Source of the DNA: CAZYPB01 sp964649265
GTDB taxonomy: Archaea > Micrarchaeota > Micrarchaeia > Burarchaeales > JAKAKT01
Direction of reading: 5' to 3'
DNA: 22,736 nt
Assembly (NCBI GenBank): GCA_964649265.1
Contig: CAZYPB010000012.1
Location: forward strand, 1 to 22,736
Positions 13,767 to 20,087 of the stretch are shown here, one piece after another. Each line of letters starts with the position of its first letter. Within the stretch, counting starts at the first letter, position 1. The position numbers and the translations under genes were made by a program. Below the pieces are notes generated by a model, which worked only from the letters and a program-made list of their open reading frames with translations, did no database searches and was not told the DNA's origin.

Positions 13767-15074
13767 TTAGTATCTTCCAGAGTTTCTGAAGGACGTAGCA
13801 ACTATTTTTAGTGCCTTTGTCACTGAATCTATTGCATCGTTCCCAAATACATATGCACATTTCTCAATGCTCTTAGGACACTTATGAAATATGACGTCTG
13901 GGATCTTTTTCTTTGAATTCTTTAGTTTGCTCCAATCCACATCTTTGGTTTTGGAGCCCAGCTGGCCTGTTGAGAACCCTGCTTTTCTGGAAGCTGTCTC
14001 AAGTTTTGGTACATACAACATGTTGAGTACTGACCTCTTCTCGGGGTCCACGGCTGTTGCTTCCAGTACTGCTTTTGAAAGATTTAATGACGCCCCGAAC
14101 TCGACAGTTCCAAGAGAGCTTGGTACTCCCATCGCATCCCTTATCTTTCCTACAACTCCAGCTACGTCGTGTGGGGTTCTTGAACCACGTATTGCATAAA
14201 CAATGTTTGTTCCCACTTCTGGAATGAAAGGAGCAAATTCATTGTGTGTCTCTATCATAGTAAGGCCTGCCTTGAGGTTACATAGAACAGAGTATCTGTC
14301 TGAATCCTTCCTTAATGTAGAGAGCGGATCCAATGAATGTATGCCGCGGCCTATCTTCTTCTTGTGTGCTATTGCAGCATCAACGAATCCCTCCGCGTGT
14401 TCAACAGACGAAGGAACGCTTATACCCTGTGAACGGAAAGCAGCTATTGCAGATGACAGACAGCATCCTCCCCCTTTTGTCCCGCCAACTCTTATCTGCT
14501 TCGTATAGGTGAATTTGAAGTCATATTTGAACACATCTGATATTACACCTGTTTTTATTCCTGTTACCAATACTGCTTTTGCACCCATTTTCTGGATTCT
14601 GCTTGCAGCTTCCTCTGCGTCGGATACCGTGTTTACTTCCAAGCCAGTTATTGTCTCGGCTTCCTCGGCATTAGGAACTACTATTTCTGAGATAGATATG
14701 AGTTTTTTCATGTACTGCAGCGAACCGTCCTCAAAAAGTGATCTTCCATCTGCCTGGCCACCCATAACTGGATCAAGCACAATGGGTATCTTTTTGTCTT
14801 TCAGGTAATCGTATATTGTTTTCGCAACTTCTGGCTGACCAGCCATACCTATCTTAACTGCCTTTATACTCATGTCAGAGAAAACAGATTTGAGCTGTGA
14901 TAATATTACTGGGGGTGGGACCCACCATACGCCCTTTATACTACGTGTATTTTGAGAGGTAAGTGCAGTTACAATTGTTGCACCTGTAGTTCCAAGAGCA
15001 TCGAAAACCTTCATGTCCATTTGTATTCCTGCTCCGCCATCTGGAGAGGAACCAGCTATTGATAATACCGCCAT
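13767..15074 (-). CDS. thiDN: ThiD-ThiN fusion: HMP/HMP-phosphate kinase and thiamine-phosphate synthase
   Basis: The 435-aa protein has an N-terminal ThiD ribokinase-fold domain (about 1-245; SIAGSSPDGGAGIQMD, then VLDPVMGGQ) and a C-terminal ThiN domain (about 255-430; SVLCNLKAGLTMIETHNEFAPFIPEVG, then GSRTPHDVAGVVGKIRD). ThiD phosphorylates hydroxymethylpyrimidine twice. ThiN, used by many archaea instead of ThiE, joins it to thiazole phosphate to give thiamine phosphate. The ThiD anion-hole segment reads KGGGCC (200-205) where HGTGC is common. The catalytic-type Cys is kept (C204), while the His and Thr are replaced. A TATA box lies at 15104-15111, giving a very short leader. No TPP riboswitch was seen in the 64 bases before the tRNA gene. 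Confidence 0.93.
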   Translation of the reverse strand: MAVLSIAGSSPDGGAGIQMDMKVFDALGTTGATIVTALTSQNTRSIKGVWWVPPPVILSQLKSVFSDMSIKAVKIGMAGQPEVAKTIYDYLKDKKIPIVLDPVMGGQADGRSLFEDGSLQYMKKLISISEIVVPNAEEAETITGLEVNTVSDAEEAASRIQKMGAKAVLVTGIKTGVISDVFKYDFKFTYTKQIRVGGTKGGGCCLSSAIAAFRSQGISVPSSVEHAEGFVDAAIAHKKKIGRGIHSLDPLSTLRKDSDRYSVLCNLKAGLTMIETHNEFAPFIPEVGTNIVYAIRGSRTPHDVAGVVGKIRDAMGVPSSLGTVEFGASLNLSKAVLEATAVDPEKRSVLNMLYVPKLETASRKAGFSTGQLGSKTKDVDWSKLKNSKKKIPDVIFHKCPKSIEKCAYVFGNDAIDSVTKALKIVATSFRNSGRY

Positions 15075-15103
15075 TCAAACACCCATTTCTCTTTGGGGGT
15101 CAC

Positions 15104-15111
15104 TTATATAA
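15104..15111. promoter_or_regulatory. Symmetric TATA box between thiDN and tRNA-Ile
   Basis: TTATATAA is palindromic. Its centre is about 33 bases from the thiDN ATG (15074) and about 31 bases from the first base of the tRNA (15139). It is the only good TATA element in the spacer, so it may serve both directions. Confidence 0.55.
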
Positions 15112-15177
15112 ATATTGAACCCGAAAAAAGATAGCTGCGGGCCCATAGCTTAGCCTGGTTGGAGCGCTCGGCTGATA

Positions 15178-15195
15178 TGTCGAATCAGTTCAGAA
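15178..15195 (+). other. tRNA-Ile intron 1, canonical position 37/38
   Basis: CTGA (15172-15175) pairs with TCAG (15190-15193) to give a four-bp central helix. It is flanked by three-base bulges TAT (15176-15178) and AAA (15194-15196). Cutting after the second base of each bulge, as the archaeal splicing endonuclease does, frees exactly 18 bases. Confidence 0.85.
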
Positions 15196-15217
15196 ACCGG
15201 GAGGTCGTGAGTTCAAA

Positions 15218-15235
15218 AACAACTATTGTTGATAA
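15218..15235 (+). other. tRNA-Ile intron 2, T-loop position 59/60
   Basis: TTCA (15212-15215) faces TGAT (15230-15233) with three pairs and one U-U mismatch. Bulges are AAA (15216-15218) and AAT (15234-15236). An inner helix of ACAA (15219-15222) with TTGT (15226-15229) closes a three-base loop. Cutting after the second bulge base frees 18 bases and restores TTCAAAT. The A run leaves the cut site ambiguous by one or two bases from sequence alone. Confidence 0.8.
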
Positions 15236-15249
15236 TCTCACTGGGCCCA

Positions 15250-15262
15250 TTTTCTTCTTTCT
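15250..15262 (+). terminator. T-rich terminator after tRNA-Ile
   Basis: A pyrimidine tract TTTTCTTCTTTCT directly follows the discriminator base, as expected for archaeal termination. Confidence 0.45.
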
Positions 15263-15275
15263 CCTTTAGCGATAT

Positions 15276-15285
15276 CTTAATATAG
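15276..15285 (+). promoter_or_regulatory. TATA box of the 114-aa gene
   Basis: CTTAATATAG is centred about 25 bases before the ATG at 15306, which predicts a leaderless transcript. Confidence 0.5.
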
Positions 15286-15305
15286 AACGGAGTAGAAAAG
15301 ATATT

Positions 15306-15650
15306 ATGCAAATAACAGTAAGACCAGAGGCACGTAAGGTAATTGAAAAAAAGAAAACTGATTTTTCAGGGGAAAAAAACCTACGGAGTAGGAATGTTAT
15401 CGTAGATGGGGTTAGAACAGACCTACAGGAATGCATAAGGATGCAAAAGGGCGGGCCATATGACCCCGGGCTCGTTAAGCAACAGCTTCTTGAAAGAAAA
15501 CAGGGAATAATGGTTGCACTTGAGGATGTCCGCAACTATGATGGTTGGAATGATGAGCAGAGAGGGATATTCACTGAAGTGATGGAGCTTGTTGAGAAAT
15601 TCGACATGCATTCATTAGAACGGGCATGGAAACTAACGTGTGAGATCTGA
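15306..15650 (+). CDS. Conserved-looking cytoplasmic protein of 114 aa, unknown
   Basis: I do not recognise this protein. It is hydrophilic, with no signal peptide or membrane helix. The N-terminal half is basic (ARKVIEKKKTDF) and the C-terminal half is helix-prone and acidic (NDEQRGIFTEVMELVEKFD). A central GGPYDPGLVKQQLLERKQ is the most distinctive segment. A TATA box suitable for a leaderless start at 15306 supports expression as its own unit. It ends ten bases before the stop of the convergent zinc-binding gene. There is no operon partner to suggest a role. Confidence 0.6.
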   Translation: MQITVRPEARKVIEKKKTDFSGEKNLRSRNVIVDGVRTDLQECIRMQKGGPYDPGLVKQQLLERKQGIMVALEDVRNYDGWNDEQRGIFTEVMELVEKFDMHSLERAWKLTCEI

Positions 15651-15660
15651 CTGGATCAAC

Positions 15661-16188
15661 TCAGTCCCTATCAAAAAGATGTTTGAACTTACTTAGTACT
15701 CCCTTTCCTTTTTTTGCGTTCTTCTCTTGCTCGCGTATGTGCTCTATTGCACATTTCTTACAAAGCACCCTCTTCTCATCTATTGCAAGACCCACCTTTA
15801 TTCCAGAGCCGCATTTGCTGCATTTTCCCTTTGCTGAAGCTCCAAGCCTGAAATTAACAGAATTCTTTTTTGCACAATCCTCGCACATAGTCTTTCCATC
15901 TGGTGTTTTGAATTTCTTCTCGCCAAATTTTATCTCTTTTTTACAGGATGCGCATACCCATTCCTCTCTTCTCTTCATCTCCTTTTCATAGCATGGTTTG
16001 CAGGTGTTCTTTCCAAGTTTCCTAACAGTCTCCTTATCACTTATCCTCTTACCACACATTGTACAGATGTTCCTTTTTCCCCCTGCGCCGTAGAGTTTCC
16101 TGTAACAATCAGAACAAACAGCATAACTAGAATAATAGTGACTCTCCCATCCGAATATCTGTCTGCCACATCGTGTACAACAGGCCAT
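15661..16188 (-). CDS. Multi-zinc-knuckle protein with eight CxxC pairs
   Basis: The chosen start is ATG 16188, which gives 175 residues, places the first CxxC at residues 4-7, and lies about 25 bases from the TATA box at 16208-16217. A reading from 16230 would run through that promoter. CxxC pairs occur at 4-7, 25-28, 42-45, 63-66, 79-82, 102-105, 123-126 and 143-146, making four Cys4 units of LIM or treble-clef type. The C-terminus is basic and possibly amphipathic (VLSKFKHLF). Such units bind zinc and usually mediate protein contacts. No enzyme domain is present. It shares a promoter with the divergent tubulin-like gene, which suggests co-regulation and possibly a shared process. The exact family is uncertain. 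Confidence 0.75.
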   Translation of the reverse strand: MACCTRCGRQIFGWESHYYSSYAVCSDCYRKLYGAGGKRNICTMCGKRISDKETVRKLGKNTCKPCYEKEMKRREEWVCASCKKEIKFGEKKFKTPDGKTMCEDCAKKNSVNFRLGASAKGKCSKCGSGIKVGLAIDEKRVLCKKCAIEHIREQEKNAKKGKGVLSKFKHLFDRD

Positions 16189-16207
16189 AACCGAATATGG
16201 GAGCAGG

Positions 16208-16217
16208 TTTAATAAAA
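16208..16217. promoter_or_regulatory. Shared TATA box between the zinc protein and the tubulin-like gene
   Basis: TTTAATAAAA is a near-symmetric AT element. Its centre lies about 24 bases from the ATG at 16188 (minus) and about 28 bases from the ATG at 16241 (plus). It is the only TATA-like element in the 52-bp spacer, and both genes would be leaderless. Confidence 0.55.
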
Positions 16218-16240
16218 CCGTTTCTATCAAACATAGGGTT

Positions 16241-17860
16241 ATGTATGCATTTGTTTCCGTTGGTCAATGTGGGGGAGGCATACTCGATTCGTTTTTCTCT
16301 GAGAAAACAGTTAGGGATATGTGCATTCCGCTTGCAATTAACTCTGCAACCAGCGATCTCATAAATCTAAAGAACATACCTAGAGATCGGTGGCTTGGAG
16401 TCTCTAAGAATGGATTTATGGGCGGGGATGAGAAAGATTTCGATAGTATTGTTGCAGGAGGTTATGGACAGAACAGGGATAGGGCTGAGAGAGATTCGCT
16501 TAAGCACTACCCACAACTCCTGGAAAAACTTTCAGATTATTTTCTTGAAGGAGATGTTGATACAAAAACTATATCCTGCGCGTTCGTCGTGTTAAGCCTG
16601 GGGGGAGGGACAGGAAGTGGTGTTGGGCCTGTTGTTGCGTCTGCATTCAGGGCCCTTGGGATACCGGTTATGGCAATAGCAGTAATGCCTGCAACTGAAG
16701 AGGGAAGCCTAGCTGCGAGCAATGCATATGTTAGTTTGAAGCGACTGACAGGCCACACAAACACTACGATACTTGTGGATAACCAGAGAATAGCATACAC
16801 AGGAAACATGGCCAATGCATACATGAGATATAATGATTATATTGCAAAGGCATTGTCCGAACTTATACTTGGGAGCTCGACAGACAGAATAGACCCTAAT
16901 GAATTCTCTGGAAACCCGCCAGTCATTGATATCAATGATATAATAACCTCGACAACGGTTAAAGGAAAAACAACTTATGCATGTCTTGCTAGATCTAGTG
17001 AAAAAGCAAGGGATCTTCTTCATTATTTGTTTCCAATTATTGGGTGGAAGAAGATCGATGTAATAAAGCTTCTCTATGAGTCGTTTCTTAAACTAAGTGT
17101 TGAAGGGATAAAACCTGAGGAATGCGAGAAGAACCTTACAATGCTTAGACTTCCCCCGCACTATCTACTTAGTGAGGGGATGCTAGCTCCAATAGATATA
17201 ATCCGGTCTTTTCTTTCTGAGAGATCCCATATGAAACAGACCCATCTGGGAGTATCATTAACAAAAAAGAACCTTGTGTCAACTGTCCTGTTGTTTACAT
17301 ACCTAGAAGAGAATGTAGCAAGGGTTTCCCAGCTTAGATCACAGGCTGCACACTATAAACAAGAGAGACCCGGAAGGATGGTCGTTGGGGAAATGTTCCT
17401 CGTTAAGGTTGATACGGTTGGTAGTGATGGAGCAACGGAACGGGCAGAGGTTGTAATCGGTGACTTAACAAAACCATCAGGAAGTGTATTTGCACTTGAA
17501 AAGGGGAGTCACCAGATGAAGATAAAATCAAAAAATCACGAAGTCTACAAGGGAAGGTTAAACGCTGAAGAGCACTCCGCTGTTTCAGTAACCCTTGTTC
17601 CAAAAGGAAGTGAGAAGACACTTCTTGAGATCATGGTGAAATCAAGGGGTAACAAGATAAAGGACGCTGAGATCCATGTTGCAGATGAGACAGTAAGAAC
17701 AGATTCTGACGGGTATGCAGAGATAATGCTTGAGCGTGGAAGTCACCAGATGACGGTTGTGCATCCTGATTACAAGGTATATGAAAAGGAGCTTGATTGT
17801 AGCGATAAATCACTTAAGATGAATGTAAATCTTCTTAAAAAAAGTCGTCAGACCAAGTAG
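16241..17860 (+). CDS. Tubulin/FtsZ-superfamily protein 1 with two C-terminal PEGA-like domains
   Basis: The N-terminal GTPase region starts with a strand and GQCGGG loop (residues 8-13). It carries the tubulin signature GGGTGSG at 121-127, the segment LVDNQRIA at 178-185, and VIDINDI near 228-234, which corresponds to the catalytic T7 loop with acidic residues D230 and D233. The GTPase and second domains end near residue 380. Two Ig-like units of about 70 residues follow (about 383-455 and 460-535), each with a LExGSHQM strand followed by a Y-containing strand, as in PEGA or carboxypeptidase-regulatory-like domains. It is not canonical FtsZ: the N-terminal loop and the C-terminal half differ. 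It is probably a cytoplasmic GTP-dependent polymer. The gene ends in a 13-bp overlap with the convergent membrane gene. Confidence 0.8.
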   Translation: MYAFVSVGQCGGGILDSFFSEKTVRDMCIPLAINSATSDLINLKNIPRDRWLGVSKNGFMGGDEKDFDSIVAGGYGQNRDRAERDSLKHYPQLLEKLSDYFLEGDVDTKTISCAFVVLSLGGGTGSGVGPVVASAFRALGIPVMAIAVMPATEEGSLAASNAYVSLKRLTGHTNTTILVDNQRIAYTGNMANAYMRYNDYIAKALSELILGSSTDRIDPNEFSGNPPVIDINDIITSTTVKGKTTYACLARSSEKARDLLHYLFPIIGWKKIDVIKLLYESFLKLSVEGIKPEECEKNLTMLRLPPHYLLSEGMLAPIDIIRSFLSERSHMKQTHLGVSLTKKNLVSTVLLFTYLEENVARVSQLRSQAAHYKQERPGRMVVGEMFLVKVDTVGSDGATERAEVVIGDLTKPSGSVFALEKGSHQMKIKSKNHEVYKGRLNAEEHSAVSVTLVPKGSEKTLLEIMVKSRGNKIKDAEIHVADETVRTDSDGYAEIMLERGSHQMTVVHPDYKVYEKELDCSDKSLKMNVNLLKKSRQTK

Positions 17861-18711
17861 TCTCCTAACTCCTTCACCATCTTCTCAGTTGAATCAAGGA
17901 GAAACATTGACAGAGTTATGTTGAATACATCTGGCTTTTCAAGAAGTTCTTGTGATATCTTCCATAGGACAAGTGGCGGTGAGATCGCCTTTTTCCCTGC
18001 TTTCTCAGTAAGAAGTGTGTCTATGGCAGAAAGTTTGTTTTTTGCTTCCAAAATGTCCGGGGTAGGTGTTCCTGGGAGCAGTATGGATTTCAATTTCTTT
18101 TTTTTGGCTTTTGCATATATTGATAGGTTTCTCCTCTCTACCAACCCCCCAGATATCTGTAAGATTGTTGAGGAAGCTATGTTCGCACATCTTGATTTCT
18201 CTTTTGAATCAGATTGGTTTGACAGCTCCTCCAGAGACAGGTCATAGACTGCCTTGCAGATACTGAAAAGATAATCGGGTATTGTCTGATTATAGCCTGA
18301 GCCTATTTCCTCCCTTGCTTTTCTAACTGAATCCAGTGATCTGTCAAGCTTCTTCAACTCTATGGAGACTGTTCCTTTTGACATCCTTATTGTCTCCATC
18401 TTTTTGTCCGATGTGTCTATCGTCTTTTTTATCTCGTCATAGCCCTTTATTGATATAAACAGTTCGTATCTTCCTGGATTCAGCTTAAAGTGAGCTTTCC
18501 CGTAGGAATCGGAAGGCACAATATCCTTTCCCAATTTCACATCGACACCAGACATCGGGGATCCGGATGCTGAGATGAGGAGGATTCTGAAATCCTTTTT
18601 CTCTGATTTTGATTTCCTTAGGCCGAAGAAAATAAGGGCAATCACTGCAATAACGATCAGCGAGAGAAATACTAGGATTGCAAGGATGAGTATTGCATTA
18701 GGTGGAAGCAC
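17848..18711 (-). CDS. Membrane-anchored 287-aa protein with a cytoplasmic PEGA-like domain
   Basis: GTG at 18711 is preceded by GGGAGGT and overlaps the end of the upstream tubulin-like gene by 14 bp, so translation is probably coupled. One N-terminal helix (about 7-29) is followed by RKSKSEKK, which places the rest in the cytoplasm. Residues about 40-112 form an Ig-like domain (SGVDVKLGKD, SDSYGKAHFKLNPGRYELFISIKGYDE). It resembles the last domain of tubulin-like protein 1 strand by strand (DAEIHVADE, SDGYAEIMLERGSHQMTV). The remainder (about 120-287) is alpha-helical with no recognised family. As third gene of an operon with a second tubulin-like protein, it is a candidate membrane anchor or adaptor for the polymer. 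Confidence 0.75.
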   Translation of the reverse strand: MLPPNAILILAILVFLSLIVIAVIALIFFGLRKSKSEKKDFRILLISASGSPMSGVDVKLGKDIVPSDSYGKAHFKLNPGRYELFISIKGYDEIKKTIDTSDKKMETIRMSKGTVSIELKKLDRSLDSVRKAREEIGSGYNQTIPDYLFSICKAVYDLSLEELSNQSDSKEKSRCANIASSTILQISGGLVERRNLSIYAKAKKKKLKSILLPGTPTPDILEAKNKLSAIDTLLTEKAGKKAISPPLVLWKISQELLEKPDVFNITLSMFLLDSTEKMVKELGDYLV

Positions 18712-20083
18712 GTTTACCTCCCCTCTTCTTTTTCTCTTTCCCCTCCTGTAACCAGTCCTGGAGGATCTTTTCCTCGCTTGTTTCTCCTCTCTTTGCTCTT
18801 CTTATAAGGCTCTCAGTCTTAGTGGAATACTCCCTGAGCCAATTCTCTATCCTATCCAATTCATCTGCTTTAAGTTTTGTTTTTATTTTCGGGCTGTCCT
18901 CGTCTTTTACTTCGACCATGCCTTCCTTCATCCCTGGTTTTAGGTTATCTGCAAATGCCTTAAATTTCCCTATACTATCTCCAAGAAGTTTGTTAAGGCT
19001 AAATCCACCAAGAAGCACCATGACATCATATCCATCTCCAGATGCCTTACTTGAGAGACTGCAGTACCGCACAAGACCCCCATGTTTCCCAGCTATGAAT
19101 CTAGAGGATGCCTTTCTTGCAGCCTCCTCTATATCCTCTTGGCTGAATTCTCCAGATCTTATCTTTTTCTCCGGAGCTCTTACAATGAAATATGACATTG
19201 TGGCTGTTTTTTCATTTATGGGGCACATTGGATTCCTCATTGCAAGTTCTATACCCGCATCTATTCCCAGAATGTCTGGATCGTTGTTCCAGGAAATGCA
19301 TGGTGTGAAGTGGTATACTCCGAATGAAGTCGGGATCTCATAATAATCTGCTATGTCAATTGTAGCTTCTGAGGTCCTGCCGCTTGGGGCAATCATCATG
19401 TCAACTGCTTTTATAATCTCGTGGTTTATCTTGTAGAATTTGTCATATTTGTCTTTTGTTTCACCTATCATCTTTGCAACTTGGCTGTTGTGTATGAGTA
19501 TGACCATGTCGCTGTTTCTTTTCCCCTTGTCCCCAAACCTGAGAAGACGAGTGAAACCGCATATCGCATTGAAATGTCTTTGGGATGCCTCGGATGAAAG
19601 GGGCCATATTGCAAGTGAGATGTACCTTCCATGGGCAGTTGTAGGCATCTTGCTCTTTAGTTGGTTTATTATGTATGGAAGGCTCCCGTTCCCTGTGCCG
19701 CCCCCGAGAGTCGTTACTCCAAGCATGACATCTACCTGGGCAAGTTGTGAATTAGAGATGTATCTTCTTATTGTCTCAAAATCCTTGAGTGCTTCATCCT
19801 CTCCTATTTTCCATACATTGCCTGCTCCGGATGGAGCTGAACCAAAAATGCATGTTTTTTCCTTCTTAATCTTCTGAAGTATAAGCTGGAACTCAGGACT
19901 TACGTGTAGGCCGAATTTCTCTGGTCTTACATCTGCCTTCGTAGTGTTGAAAAGAAGAATCCTATCGCTCATGTACTTGTTCTGGAATTCTGCAAGGTAC
20001 TGGATGGCTATCTTGTTTGCTCCCTCACCGGATGCAAGCATCCCCCATTCGGTACCTGCTCGTTCAGTTGTTTTCTTTGGCAT
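18698..20083 (-). CDS. Tubulin/FtsZ-superfamily protein 2 (divergent)
   Basis: With the start at ATG 20083, four bases after the preceding stop, the protein has 461 residues. A longer reading from 20125 would overlap the upstream gene. The GTPase part begins with GEGANKIA (19-26), carries GGGTGNG at 127-133, where the tubulin consensus has Ser or Ala in place of Asn, and has TIDIADYYEIP at 241-251, the T7-loop counterpart with D243 and D246. The C-terminal region (about 395-461) is charged and helical and ends in a very basic tail (KEKKKRGGKR) that could bind membrane or nucleic acid. It differs strongly from protein 1 and lacks PEGA units. It is cytoplasmic. It lies between a coiled-coil membrane protein and the PEGA-like membrane protein in one operon. 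Confidence 0.78.
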   Translation of the reverse strand: MPKKTTERAGTEWGMLASGEGANKIAIQYLAEFQNKYMSDRILLFNTTKADVRPEKFGLHVSPEFQLILQKIKKEKTCIFGSAPSGAGNVWKIGEDEALKDFETIRRYISNSQLAQVDVMLGVTTLGGGTGNGSLPYIINQLKSKMPTTAHGRYISLAIWPLSSEASQRHFNAICGFTRLLRFGDKGKRNSDMVILIHNSQVAKMIGETKDKYDKFYKINHEIIKAVDMMIAPSGRTSEATIDIADYYEIPTSFGVYHFTPCISWNNDPDILGIDAGIELAMRNPMCPINEKTATMSYFIVRAPEKKIRSGEFSQEDIEEAARKASSRFIAGKHGGLVRYCSLSSKASGDGYDVMVLLGGFSLNKLLGDSIGKFKAFADNLKPGMKEGMVEVKDEDSPKIKTKLKADELDRIENWLREYSTKTESLIRRAKRGETSEEKILQDWLQEGKEKKKRGGKRAST

Positions 20084-20087
20084 ATGA

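Larger units (their letters stand above)
15139..15249 (+). tRNA. tRNA-Ile (GAU) with two 18-nt introns
   Basis: The acceptor stem is GGGCCCA (15139-15145) against TGGGCCC (15242-15248), with discriminator A15249 and no encoded CCA. The D arm is 15148-15165, with the GG pair in its loop. The anticodon stem CTCGG (15167-15171) pairs with CCGGG (15197-15201), with one G-U. The anticodon GAT is at 15174-15176. The variable loop is AGGTC (15202-15206). The T stem is GTGAG (15207-15211) with CTCAC (15237-15241). Removing 15178-15195 and 15218-15235 leaves a normal 75-base tRNA with a 7-base anticodon loop CTGATAA and T loop TTCAAAT. GAT decodes AUC and AUU as isoleucine. Transcription probably starts from the TATA box at 15104-15111. 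Confidence 0.92.

Noticed and set aside
13573..13770. Plus-strand ORF of 65 codons in the thiDN-bPH2 gap
   Set aside because: It is the reverse strand of a recognisable B3/4-domain remnant, and has no promoter or family resemblance.
15075..15138. TPP riboswitch before thiDN
   Set aside because: The spacer is only 64 bases, is shared with a divergent tRNA, and places the thiDN start site within a few bases of the ATG; no riboswitch core motifs were found.
15207..15241. tRNA-Ile as a pseudogene because of the disrupted T loop
   Set aside because: All stems are intact and both inserts form bulge-helix-bulge folds of exactly 18 bases, giving a standard mature tRNA.
16189..16230. N-terminal extension of the zinc protein from ATG 16230
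   Set aside because: It would run through the TATA element at 16208-16217, and ATG 16188 is at the right distance for a leaderless start.
16537..17023. Long antisense ORFs over the tubulin-like and surface genes
   Set aside because: They lie opposite clearly coding frames, have unlikely composition and lack start signals; they are shadows.
16241..17860. Calling tubulin-like protein 1 the cell's main FtsZ
   Set aside because: The N-terminal loop is GQCGGG, the C-terminal half and PEGA-like tail are unlike FtsZ, and no division genes are nearby.
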